A program made the translations under genes and the position numbers. Below the pieces are notes generated by a model, which worked only from the letters and a program-made list of their open reading frames with translations, did not search any database and had not been told where the DNA came from. 64,000 nucleotides of DNA. Source: CBDEGR01 sp965237895 (GTDB lineage Bacteria > Acidobacteriota > Terriglobia > UBA7540 > JAPUME01). Each line of letters opens with the position of its first letter. Positions within the stretch are counted from its first letter, which is position 1. Positions 17,078-25,216 of the stretch are shown piece by piece. The stretch spans positions 1,736,001 to 1,800,000 of the forward strand of contig CBDEGR010000002.1 in NCBI GenBank assembly GCA_965237895.1, in the 5' to 3' direction.

Positions 17078-20000
17078 ATGGCTGATTCGCATTCGGGAAG
17101 GTTGACCATAGGGCTGGACGTGGGGTCGACGACCATCAAGGCGGTGGTGATGGACCCCTCGACGGACAAGATTCTCTGGGACGACTATCAGCGGCATGAT
17201 ACCAAGCAGCCGGAAAAATGCCTGGAGTTCCTGCAGCGCATCGAATCGGATATCGGCCTGCCGCCAGATCGTTTCCGCGTCTTCATTACCGGGTCGGGGG
17301 GCGGCACCATCGCCCCCCGGATCGGTGCGAAGTTTGTCCAGGAAGTGAACGCCGTCGCCCTGGCCGTTGAAAAACTCCATCCGGATTGCGGGTCGGTGGT
17401 CGAGCTCGGCGGGCAGGACGCCAAGATCATCATCTTCAAAGAGGACCCGGAGACCGGACGGAAGAAGAAGATTCCTTCGATGAACGACAAGTGCGCCGGA
17501 GGAACCGGGGCCGTGGTCGACAAGATCAACGCCAAGCTGAAGATTCCCGCCGACCAGCTCTGCAACATGGGCTACTACGGGATAAAGCTGCATCCGGTGG
17601 CGGGTAAGTGCGGCGTATTTGCCGAAACCGACATCAACAGCTTGCAGAAGAACGGCATTCCGGCGCCGGAGCTGATGGCTTCGTTGTTTGAGGCGATCGT
17701 GCTGCAGAACTTGTCTGTGCTGACTCGCGGTCACACGCTTCGCCCGGTGGTGCTGCTTCTGGGCGGCCCGAACACCTACATCCAAGGATTACGGGACTGT
17801 TGGAAGGCCAACATCCCGAAAGTGTGGGAGGAGCGGAAGTTTCCTCTGCCGGAAGGGGTCGATCCGAAAGAACTGATCCAGGTTCCTAAAAACGCCCAGT
17901 ATTTTGCCGCCATCGGGTCCGTAGAGTTCGGCAAGGATGAAGATGATTCTGTGGGCATCTATAAGGGCACGGAGAACCTGGAATGGTACCTCAATGTCGG
18001 CCGGCTGGAAGAGAAGAAGACGATGGGCGCGATTGGGCTGAGCAAAAACGAGGAGGAACTGGCCGCCTTCAAAGAGAGATTCAAGGAGAAAAAGTTCATC
18101 CCGGCGAAGTTCTCCCCGGGGGAAGTGGTGGAGGCCTTCATAGGACTCGACGGGGGTTCCACCTCGACGAAGGCCGTCCTGGTCGATAAAGAGAATAACC
18201 TGTTGATCAAGTGTTACCAGCTTTCCAAAGGCAACCCCATTGAAGATACCAAGGAGATGTTTGCCAACCTGCAAAAGCAGGTGGAGGCACAAGGGGCCTC
18301 GCTGAAACCGCTGGGAGTGGGCACGACCGGGTACGCCAAGGATATCTTGTTTGAAGTTTTGGCGGCGGACGTCGCCATCGTCGAGACCGTCGCGCACACC
18401 GAGTCGGCGCTCCATTACTACCCGGAGACGAACGTGATCTGCGACGTCGGCGGGCAAGACATCAAGATCATCATCCTACAGAACGGACGCGTCAAAGACT
18501 TTAAGCTGAATACGCAGTGCTCGGCGGGGAACGGCTATTTTCTTCAGTCGACGGCCTCCGGTTTCGGCGTGGAGGTGGAGGATTACGCCGACAAGGCCTT
18601 TGCCGCCCAAGCGATGCCGATGTTCGGCTACGGTTGCGCCGTCTTCATGCAGTCCGATATTGTCGACTTCCAGCGCCAGGGTTGGAAACCGGAAGAGATC
18701 ATGGCCGGGTTGGCCGCGGTGCTGCCGAAAAACATCTGGCTCTACGTCTCGCAGATTCCGAACATTCCCGCCCTGGGCGAGAACTTCATTCTCCAGGGCG
18801 GAACGCAACATAATTTGGCGGCGGTGAAGTCGCAGGTGGACTTCATCGAATCGCGCTTCCGGGATAAAGGGATCACGCCGAACATCCGCGTGCACGAACA
18901 CTGCGGCGAGTCGGGGGCGATCGGGGCTGCTTTCGAAGCGGGCCGCTTATGGAAGATGGGCCGCCAGACGAGCTTCATCGGGCTAAAGGCGGTCGAAAAC
19001 ATCTCCTACATTACCCACCGCAGCGAGGACACGCGCTGCTATTTTTGTAAGAACAAATGCCTGCGAACGTTTATCGATGTGAAGGTATCCGAGGGAGGGG
19101 AAGTCGAAAACCTCGGCTCGAAAACCTCGAAGATTCCGATCTTGCAGGGAAACAAAAGACTGATCGTCGGCAACAGTTGCGAAAAAGGGTTGGTGGAAGA
19201 CGTCAATGCGATGCGCGAAATCAAGAAGGGGCTGGATTCGGTCAAAGGCTCCAATCCCAACATGACGGAAGTCGGCGCGCGCTGGGCGTTCAGGTCCTAC
19301 CAGCCACCGTCGGTCGCCGAACCGCTGCCGAAGTTTGCCTTCACGGCAAAGCAGAAGGCGCGGGTGGAGCGCATGAAGAAGCGCTCGGAATATCGAATCG
19401 GCTGTCCTCGAGTGCTGAATGTGTACACTCTGGGGCCGCTTTTTAGCGCCTACTTTGAAGCGTTGGGAGTGAAGGCGGAAAATCTCGTTTACTCCGACTT
19501 CACCTCCGAGGATATGTACAAGGCCGGAGCGAAGCGCGGCTCCATCGACCCCTGCTTCCCCTCCAAGGTCGGCATCCCGCACGTCCACAACCTTCTTTAC
19601 GTTCACCATAAAAAGAAGCCGCTGGATGCGATCTTCTTTCCGATGATCGACGATCTTCCCACGGATTTGACATTCGTACAATCAAACCGTGCCTGCCCGA
19701 CGGTGACGACGACGCCGGAGTCCGTGAAAGCCGCCTTTATCAAAGAAGGCGACCTGTTTGCCGAGATGGGACTTCAGTTCCTGAACCCGATTATTAACGT
19801 CATAAAGCCGAATCAGTTCGAGCGGCAAATGTACCAGCAGTTTGTGGATATCCTCGGGCTTTCTGCGGAGGAGAACCAGCGGGCCTGCCAGGAGGGCTTC
19901 AAGGCGCTGGACCATTTCTTCAACGGGGTCTTGCGCAAGAAGGGCCGCGAGATTTTGAAGGAGTTGGAAGCGGAGGACCGCATCGGAGTTGTGGTTCTGG

Positions 20001-20629
20001 CGCGTCCCTACCACAACGACCCGGGCATCAATCATGAAATTTTGGAGGAGTTCCAAAAGATCGGGTATCCCGTGCTGACCATTGGGTCGCTGCCGATTGA
20101 CGAAGACATCGTCGGTCCTTTGTTTGCCGAGGATATCCGAGAGGGACGGATCAGCGATCCGATGGATATTCGGGATGTCTGGAAGAACTCCTACAGTGAG
20201 AATACTAGCCAGAAGGTTTGGGCCGCCAAGTTCGCGGCGCGGCATCCGAACCTTGTGGCGCTGGAGCTTTCGAACTTCAAGTGCGGCCATGACGCTCCCA
20301 TTTATACTGTTGTAGAAGAGGTCGTCACCTCGTCCGGCACGCCGTATTTTTCCTTCAAGGACATCGACGAAAACCGGCCCACCGGCTCCATTAAAATCCG
20401 CGTAGAGACGATCGGCTACTTCTTGAAGCGCTATCGGGAGGATATGGCGGCCCGCAATCAGAAGAAACGGGAGATTGAAAAGCAATTGAAGGCTTTCGAA
20501 GAGAAGTTGAGGGGCGATATGACCGAGGCGCCGCCCCTAGGCAAAGGTGAAGTTAGCGTTCCTCCTGCGCCCTATCCCGTGGAGCAGGGCGTCGGGTTGC
20601 AGACCGTATCCAACACCGAAGAGCCGTAG
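17078..20629 (+). CDS. Giant activase: two ASKHA (BcrA/BadF-type) domains fused to a cysteine-rich dehydratase-like domain
   Basis: A 1183-residue protein from the ATG at 17078 (GGGGTGG upstream). The first ASKHA ATPase domain starts with IGLDVGSTTIKAVVMD and has NDKCAGGTGAVVDK. The second starts near residue 350 with IGLDGGSTSTKAVLVD and has NTQCSAGNGYFLQS. These cysteines normally hold a [4Fe-4S] cluster at a dimer interface; here both halves are in one chain. Then come CYFCKNKCLRT, GCPRVLNVYTLGPL (DUF2229-like), DPCFPSKVGIPHVH, RACPTVTTTPES and FKCGHDAPIY. It probably couples ATP hydrolysis to low-potential electron transfer to the HgdB-like partner. Electron donor and substrate are inferred or unknown. 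Confidence 0.85.
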   Translation: MADSHSGRLTIGLDVGSTTIKAVVMDPSTDKILWDDYQRHDTKQPEKCLEFLQRIESDIGLPPDRFRVFITGSGGGTIAPRIGAKFVQEVNAVALAVEKLHPDCGSVVELGGQDAKIIIFKEDPETGRKKKIPSMNDKCAGGTGAVVDKINAKLKIPADQLCNMGYYGIKLHPVAGKCGVFAETDINSLQKNGIPAPELMASLFEAIVLQNLSVLTRGHTLRPVVLLLGGPNTYIQGLRDCWKANIPKVWEERKFPLPEGVDPKELIQVPKNAQYFAAIGSVEFGKDEDDSVGIYKGTENLEWYLNVGRLEEKKTMGAIGLSKNEEELAAFKERFKEKKFIPAKFSPGEVVEAFIGLDGGSTSTKAVLVDKENNLLIKCYQLSKGNPIEDTKEMFANLQKQVEAQGASLKPLGVGTTGYAKDILFEVLAADVAIVETVAHTESALHYYPETNVICDVGGQDIKIIILQNGRVKDFKLNTQCSAGNGYFLQSTASGFGVEVEDYADKAFAAQAMPMFGYGCAVFMQSDIVDFQRQGWKPEEIMAGLAAVLPKNIWLYVSQIPNIPALGENFILQGGTQHNLAAVKSQVDFIESRFRDKGITPNIRVHEHCGESGAIGAAFEAGRLWKMGRQTSFIGLKAVENISYITHRSEDTRCYFCKNKCLRTFIDVKVSEGGEVENLGSKTSKIPILQGNKRLIVGNSCEKGLVEDVNAMREIKKGLDSVKGSNPNMTEVGARWAFRSYQPPSVAEPLPKFAFTAKQKARVERMKKRSEYRIGCPRVLNVYTLGPLFSAYFEALGVKAENLVYSDFTSEDMYKAGAKRGSIDPCFPSKVGIPHVHNLLYVHHKKKPLDAIFFPMIDDLPTDLTFVQSNRACPTVTTTPESVKAAFIKEGDLFAEMGLQFLNPIINVIKPNQFERQMYQQFVDILGLSAEENQRACQEGFKALDHFFNGVLRKKGREILKELEAEDRIGVVVLARPYHNDPGINHEILEEFQKIGYPVLTIGSLPIDEDIVGPLFAEDIREGRISDPMDIRDVWKNSYSENTSQKVWAAKFAARHPNLVALELSNFKCGHDAPIYTVVEEVVTSSGTPYFSFKDIDENRPTGSIKIRVETIGYFLKRYREDMAARNQKKREIEKQLKAFEEKLRGDMTEAPPLGKGEVSVPPAPYPVEQGVGLQTVSNTEEP

Positions 20630-20653
20630 AACAAATCATCCGAGGTTTGCCTG

Positions 20654-20953
20654 ATGGCGTTTGAGTCCGAAAGGGTAATGTTTGAAATCTACCGGGAGGG
20701 CAGCTACAACGCCCGCTATAAGGTGGTCTATTTCACTGAATTGGGAGACCATAACCGGGAGCATGAAATCAACCGCGCCATGGCCGGTGAGCATTACTAT
20801 GACGGTTTCCTCGGCAATTACCGGCGCTTGGAGGCCAAGCGGTTGATTCTTAAATTGTTGGCTCGCCTCAACGACGGCGAGAAAATTCCCGCCGCGGAAA
20901 TCGACGCGCAGATGGCGCCCTTCAAACCCCAACCTGCAGTCATTTCTTCTTAA
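20654..20953 (+). CDS. Small conserved-looking protein of unknown function
   Basis: A 99-residue soluble protein with no signal, membrane helix or cysteine. The text is aromatic and acidic (FEIYREGSYNARYKVVYFTE, then GEHYYDGFLGNYR), ending in a helix and a short Pro/Ala tail. No family recognised. It starts 24 nt after the activase gene on the same strand, so it is probably part of the redox operon. Codon use looks like its neighbours. Confidence 0.6.
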   Translation: MAFESERVMFEIYREGSYNARYKVVYFTELGDHNREHEINRAMAGEHYYDGFLGNYRRLEAKRLILKLLARLNDGEKIPAAEIDAQMAPFKPQPAVISS

Positions 20954-21011
20954 TTATTCCTCATCTTGCGAATCGACGCGTAAGACGGGCGGCCGAGTGG
21001 GCCGTTTCGAC

Positions 21012-21040
21012 TTCTCAATGTTGGTGAGCTTTGGTATGAT
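21012..21040 (+). promoter_or_regulatory. Candidate promoter for the dicluster ferredoxin gene
   Basis: TTCTCA (-35, 4/6) and TATGAT (-10, 5/6) with a 17-bp spacer, ending 31 bp before the start codon at 21072. It suggests that the ferredoxin can be expressed apart from the upstream activase operon. Confidence 0.4.
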
Positions 21041-21071
21041 AAGGGTCTGAATCGCCGAGGTGGGGGTCCGA

Positions 21072-21416
21072 ATGCCGCAGACCGTTGTGAAACAAGAGCC
21101 GATATCGAAGGGCATTACGACACCGCGCAAGAAGAAGCCGCGCGAACTCGCCGTGATTAATGAGTGCTGCACGGGCTGCTCGGGTGCGCCCGCCTGCGTG
21201 GCCTATTGTCCCGTCGATGATTGCATGTACTGGGTCACGGATGAGGATTCCTCGCACATGGGCGTAATCGAAGTGGACCCGCAGCTCTGCATCGGCTGCA
21301 AGCTCTGCACCAGCAAGGGGCCGGACGGCACGTTCCTGGACGGGTGCCCCTGGGACGCCATCACCATGGTCCCCATTGCCGATGTCGAGGCCATCCACGG
21401 CAAGATGGATTTCTAG
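21072..21416 (+). CDS. Ferredoxin with two [4Fe-4S] sites
   Basis: A 114-residue protein. The first cluster is CCTGCSGAPACVAYCPVDDC, with three extra residues inserted between cysteines. The second is CIGCKLCTSKGPDGTFLDGC. Both have the C-x2-C and C-P elements of bacterial dicluster ferredoxins but with enlarged loops. The ATG at 21072 is chosen because AGGTGGGGG precedes it; a GTG at 21060 is in frame. Lying after KorAB and the activase, it is a natural electron carrier between them. Confidence 0.88.
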   Translation: MPQTVVKQEPISKGITTPRKKKPRELAVINECCTGCSGAPACVAYCPVDDCMYWVTDEDSSHMGVIEVDPQLCIGCKLCTSKGPDGTFLDGCPWDAITMVPIADVEAIHGKMDF

Positions 21417-21431
21417 CCCCTCCCGCCTTGC

Positions 21432-22352
21432 TTATTTCTCAACGGCACTTCGGCTCCCTTTATTTCTGTTGAGAATGGCTTCCCGCGTCTGCCGGGCTTG
21501 GTGACGAATCTCTTCAACTTCAGCTTCATTCATGTTTGGCATGCTGGGCATGCCCGGCATCCGGTGCTCGTAGGTCCGAATCAGCGCGACATCGTCGGGC
21601 TCCCCCACAAGGTAGAGTGCGCGTAGCGCTTCCCAGACGTGGTCCCGGCTGGGGGAGACCAGCAGCAGCGGTGTTCCTTCACGAACCGGAGCGTCCTCAT
21701 CCACCAGCTTGGTTTTAAGTGTTCCGGGAAGCCTGGAGCGGATTTCTACGGCCTCCTCTTCACCCTGGTGGATTCGAGCCACCAGCGTGTCCTGATCGAG
21801 CGGGTCGTCTTCTTGCAAACGGAAAGACACCCAGCCGGCCGCGGGTGCGAGAATGGTGTGGGGTGCGAGCATGCGGCGGAGCTGCGGCCTTCCTCGGGCG
21901 TCGCCGAAGCGAACCAGAGAGAGAGCGGCGTTGCGGGCGACGATTGGCTCGGGGTCCTCCAGAAGCCGGCGCAGCGTCCGGTGAAACTCGTCGGATTGGC
22001 CCTCCAGTCCCATGAACCAGGCGATGGTGACGCGGAGCGGGACGGCTTCATGCTCGGCCAGCCGGATGACGTGGGGATACCATTCTCGAATGGATTCATC
22101 CCCTTGTTCGAGCCGCAGGGCGATTTGGTTCAGCGCGTGCTGAGCTTTCCGCGGTTTTTCCGTTTGCGACAGATATTCCTCGATCTGCCGGTCGGAAAGC
22201 CGGCGGCCGAACCAGGTCAAATACCAGGTGAGGAAGGGGACCATCACCATGAGGACGGCGAGCAGCGTTAGCAGGAGAGCCGATCGACGGGAGGGAGCCG
22301 AGGTGGGCTCCGGAGCGGTAGTGGGCGGTGTTTCAGGATTTGTTGTATTCAT
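21432..22352 (-). CDS. Membrane-anchored HEAT-repeat protein with a lipoyl-like (barrel-sandwich) domain
   Basis: A 306-residue protein: a Pro/Thr-rich cytoplasmic start, one membrane helix (about residues 25-48, LLLTLLAVLMVMVPFLTWYL), then HEAT-like helical repeats (EHEAVPLRVTIAWFMGLEG; EDPEPIVARNAALSLVRFG). From about residue 190 the sequence changes to a beta-rich part whose SRLPGTLKTKLVDEDAPV and VREGTPLLLVSP resemble the barrel-sandwich hybrid of HlyD/biotinyl proteins. A further helical repeat closes the protein. No known function; a periplasmic scaffold is inference. The ATG at 22352 was chosen over a start 19 codons upstream. Confidence 0.65.
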   Translation of the reverse strand: MNTTNPETPPTTAPEPTSAPSRRSALLLTLLAVLMVMVPFLTWYLTWFGRRLSDRQIEEYLSQTEKPRKAQHALNQIALRLEQGDESIREWYPHVIRLAEHEAVPLRVTIAWFMGLEGQSDEFHRTLRRLLEDPEPIVARNAALSLVRFGDARGRPQLRRMLAPHTILAPAAGWVSFRLQEDDPLDQDTLVARIHQGEEEAVEIRSRLPGTLKTKLVDEDAPVREGTPLLLVSPSRDHVWEALRALYLVGEPDDVALIRTYEHRMPGMPSMPNMNEAEVEEIRHQARQTREAILNRNKGSRSAVEK

Positions 22353-22419
22353 ATTTAATGTCTGGCGGAAAAGCGGCGCAGGTCTTGGGTAAAAAAGATA
22401 CCCATTCAACCTATTCTTC

Positions 22420-22449
22420 TTGCTGGAACATTTTCGGGACTGGTATTAT
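22420..22449 (+). promoter_or_regulatory. Candidate extended -10 promoter for the CDGSH gene
   Basis: TTGCTG (-35, 4/6) and TATTAT (-10, 5/6) with an 18-bp spacer; TGG directly before the -10 gives an extended -10. It ends 57 bp before the ATG of the CDGSH protein in the divergent gap. Confidence 0.45.
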
Positions 22450-22506
22450 AACGTGAATCGGTTCCCTTCAGGGTATCTTCCGAAATTATCATAGGGGGTA
22501 TTTTTT

Positions 22507-22743
22507 ATGGCTGAGACAAAGATTACTGTTGCAAACAACGGCCCGTTGCGGCTGGAAGGAGAATTTATGATTTACGATGTGGAAGGGAAGCCTTTTGATC
22601 TGGCCGGGAGGACGAGAATCTCGCTCTGCCGTTGCGGGATGGCAGAGAATAAACCCTTCTGCGACGGAAGCCACAAGAGGGGTGGTTTCGAGTCCGAGGT
22701 AAAGGCCCGCGCCCTTCCGCCGCCCGCCGTAAAACCAGCATAA
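22507..22743 (+). CDS. CDGSH iron-sulphur domain protein
   Basis: A 78-residue protein with one CDGSH site: LCRCGMAENKPFCDGSHK supplies three cysteines and one histidine for a [2Fe-2S] cluster (mitoNEET/Miner type). The N-terminal part (VANNGPLRLEGEFMIYD) is the short beta segment seen in bacterial single-domain members. Redox or cluster-transfer role is known for the family; the partner is unknown. A strong AGGGGG ribosome site precedes the ATG. Single gene on the plus strand between two minus-strand genes. Confidence 0.92.
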   Translation: MAETKITVANNGPLRLEGEFMIYDVEGKPFDLAGRTRISLCRCGMAENKPFCDGSHKRGGFESEVKARALPPPAVKPA

Positions 22744-22756
22744 AGGAATCTCTCCT

Positions 22757-23182
22757 TCACAAACGATAGAGCATCCAATAGACCACGACACCCGTTACGG
22801 AAACGTAGAGCCAGAGCGGCAGCGTCCGGCGGGCGAGACGGGCGTGGCGGTCAAACTCGCCCCGCAGGGCCCGGCGAAGCGTCATCAGCGCCATGGGGAC
22901 GATGGCGACTGCGAGGACGGTGTGTGAAATCAGGAGGGCGAGGTAAAACGTCCGAATCCAACCTTCACCGGTGAAAGAGACGGAGCCAACCTGGGCATGA
23001 TGAACCAGGTAGGAGATCAGAAAGAGGGTTGAGGTTGAAAAAGCCGCTCCCATGCAGATCTTATGGGCCAATATATTTTTCCTGCGAATGAAAAGGAAGC
23101 CCAGTAAAAGCAATGAGGCGGACGTGGCATTGAGAATCGCATTGAGCTCGGGGAGCGCCAAGGCGAAGGGCATCAGAGTCAT
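22757..23182 (-). CDS. DUF420 membrane protein linked to cytochrome oxidase
   Basis: A 141-residue protein with four to five membrane helices. Histidines sit at helix ends (ILAHKICMGA, YLVHHAQVG, LLISHTVLAV, FDRHARLARRT), as in the DUF420/YozB-CtaM family known to support cytochrome oxidase assembly in some bacteria. The ATG at 23182 is used; an upstream in-frame TTG would overlap the exporter gene. Last gene of the respiratory supercluster, 25 nt after the ABC permease. Confidence 0.8.
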   Translation of the reverse strand: MTLMPFALALPELNAILNATSASLLLLGFLFIRRKNILAHKICMGAAFSTSTLFLISYLVHHAQVGSVSFTGEGWIRTFYLALLISHTVLAVAIVPMALMTLRRALRGEFDRHARLARRTLPLWLYVSVTGVVVYWMLYRL

Positions 23183-23207
23183 GGAAAGATCCGATCGATT
23201 CGTTTTT

Positions 23208-24035
23208 TCATACGGTTTCCCCTTGTTCTTTCCTCCTGGCAACGTGGAAGGAAGCCCCTAAGGTGACCAGCACGAAGAGGAGGGTTGCGCCCAAGGAGAG
23301 AGGGAAGGAGGGCAGCGTCGCCGCCGCCGATGCGTTGTCCGCATAGAAGACATGCCGGACCGCCGCCATGCCGTAGGTGAGAGGATTCAATTCTATCACA
23401 CACTGCATCCAGCCGGTGGCCCCGCCGATGGGAAACAGAGCGCCGGAGAGCAGCCACATCGGAATGAAGACCAGATTCATAATGGCGTGGAACCCTTGCG
23501 TCGATTCCGACCGCCAGGCGAAGAAAAAGCTCATTCCCGTCAGTCCGACCGCAATCAGTAATAGAATTCCACACAAGCGGATGAACTGAACGGCACCGAG
23601 CGGATAGCCGAGCAGCGGCGCCATCAGCGTGAACAGGAAGCCCTGGAAAAACCCGAGTGTGGCGCCGCCGAATACTTTTCCCAGCACAATCGTCGACCGG
23701 GAAACGGGAGCCACCAGGACCGAAAGCAGGAAACCTTCGCGGCGGTCGTCGATGATCGAGATGGTGGAAAAAATCGACGTAAAGAGGACGATCATGACGA
23801 TTGTGCCGGGAAAAAAATACTCCAGGTAGAGCACCTCGCGCGCGGCGCTTCCCACGGACGCGCCCGGCAGGCGGATGGAGCGTCCGAAGCCCGATCCGAT
23901 GACCACCCAGAACAGCAACGGCATCCCCAGCGCCCCGATCACGCGGCTGCGCTGGCGATAAAACCGTTTTAGTTCACGCCACCAGAGCGTGGCCGAAGCA
24001 AGCGCCCAGTTGCAAAAGGAGGAATCCTGATTCAT
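23208..24035 (-). CDS. ABC-2 type transporter permease
   Basis: A 275-residue protein with six predicted membrane helices in the ABC-2 layout, including LEYFFPGTIVMIVLFTSIFS and NLVFIPMWLLSGALFPIGG, the typical GxxFP element before the last helices. It pairs with the ATPase encoded just upstream. Substrate unknown. The position between haem O synthase and DUF420 suggests a role in oxidase or haem-related assembly, but that is inference from context. Confidence 0.88.
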   Translation of the reverse strand: MNQDSSFCNWALASATLWWRELKRFYRQRSRVIGALGMPLLFWVVIGSGFGRSIRLPGASVGSAAREVLYLEYFFPGTIVMIVLFTSIFSTISIIDDRREGFLLSVLVAPVSRSTIVLGKVFGGATLGFFQGFLFTLMAPLLGYPLGAVQFIRLCGILLLIAVGLTGMSFFFAWRSESTQGFHAIMNLVFIPMWLLSGALFPIGGATGWMQCVIELNPLTYGMAAVRHVFYADNASAAATLPSFPLSLGATLLFVLVTLGASFHVARRKEQGETV

Positions 24036-24086
24036 TCGGAATCTCGTGTTACGTCCTTCGCTTCACGTTGGGAAACATGAATTCCC

Positions 24087-25154
24087 TCACCGGGTCCCCC
24101 ATTCGTCCCGCTTCTGCGCGAACGACCAGAACTGGTGCCCGGTGGCCTGGATAAAGACATCTTCGAGTGTCGGCTTTGCCAGCGTGACGGAGCGAATCTC
24201 TTCGCCGAAGGCATCCATGACCTTGGAGATGAATTTGTGCCCTTTGGCGCTCCGGTCCTTTTGCGTCACTTGGAGGCGCAGAGTGTTTCCCAATCTTATT
24301 GACGAGAGGTTCAGATTATTTACCAAAGCCTTTTGGAGATTGTCGGGGTCGTCGCTTTCGACCACCAAAATTTCACCGCCCAATTTTTCCCGAAGCGAGA
24401 GCGGAGTACCCGCCGCGACGATGCGTCCTTCGTCCAAGATGACCACACGGGAGCATTTTTCCGCTTCATCCAATAAATGTGTCGTCAGAAGAATCGTCAC
24501 GTTGTTTTGGTCCTGCAAGCCGGTCAGGTATTGCCACAGGTCCTGCCGGGCGCCCGGGTCAAGACCCGTGGTGGGTTCATCGAGCAGCAGCAGCTCCGGT
24601 TCGTGGAGAAACGCCTTGGCAAGTTCCAACCGCCGTTGCAGGCCGCCGGAGAGCGTCTCCACCAGATCCTTCTTCCGTTCCTCGAGACCCATGCGAGTCA
24701 GGCTACTGCAAATTCGGCGGCCCAAGTCCTTGCCTAGAAAGCCGTAAAGATGCCCGTGGTGGCGTAAATTTTCTTCGACCGTGAGCTTACCGTCCAGGCT
24801 CTGGGACTGAAAGACAACGCCGATGCGCCGCCGAAACGAGGCGGACTGTTGCTGTACGTCTTGGCCGAATACGCGGACGGCGCCGCTGCTGGGGATGAGC
24901 AGAGTGGTCAGAATGCGGAACGCGGTCGTTTTCCCGCCGCCGTTCGGTCCCAGCAGGCCGAAGATCTCTCCTTGTTTTACCTCAAAGCCGACGTTGCGTA
25001 AAGCGGCCCGTCCGGCGCCCTGCGGGTAGGTATGGGTAAGATCGCGAACTTCGATCAGCGCCTTCTCGTTCACAAGAATTTCAACACTCTCTGGTTCGGC
25101 AGAAACTCCACCGAAGTTTCCCGAATAAGCCTGAAGAGAAGTGGAACCCGTCAC
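24087..25154 (-). CDS. ABC transporter ATP-binding protein
   Basis: A 355-residue ABC ATPase. Walker A is GPNGGGKTT, the signature is LSGGLQRRLELAKAF, Walker B is LLLLDEPTTGLDP, and the H-loop lies in LLTTHLLDEAEKC. The C-terminal ~100 residues are the DUF4162-like extension common in ABC-2 exporters. Start is uncertain: GTG at 25154 is used, but a GTG at 25073 gives a start closer to the conserved ALIEVRDL. Partner of the next gene downstream. Confidence 0.92.
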   Translation of the reverse strand: MTGSTSLQAYSGNFGGVSAEPESVEILVNEKALIEVRDLTHTYPQGAGRAALRNVGFEVKQGEIFGLLGPNGGGKTTAFRILTTLLIPSSGAVRVFGQDVQQQSASFRRRIGVVFQSQSLDGKLTVEENLRHHGHLYGFLGKDLGRRICSSLTRMGLEERKKDLVETLSGGLQRRLELAKAFLHEPELLLLDEPTTGLDPGARQDLWQYLTGLQDQNNVTILLTTHLLDEAEKCSRVVILDEGRIVAAGTPLSLREKLGGEILVVESDDPDNLQKALVNNLNLSSIRLGNTLRLQVTQKDRSAKGHKFISKVMDAFGEEIRSVTLAKPTLEDVFIQATGHQFWSFAQKRDEWGTR

Positions 25155-25216
25155 GTGCCAACTTTTTCGGGAAAGATTCCTTTGGAGGCCCGCCCTTGGA
25201 CGTTATCCTTTGCCTT

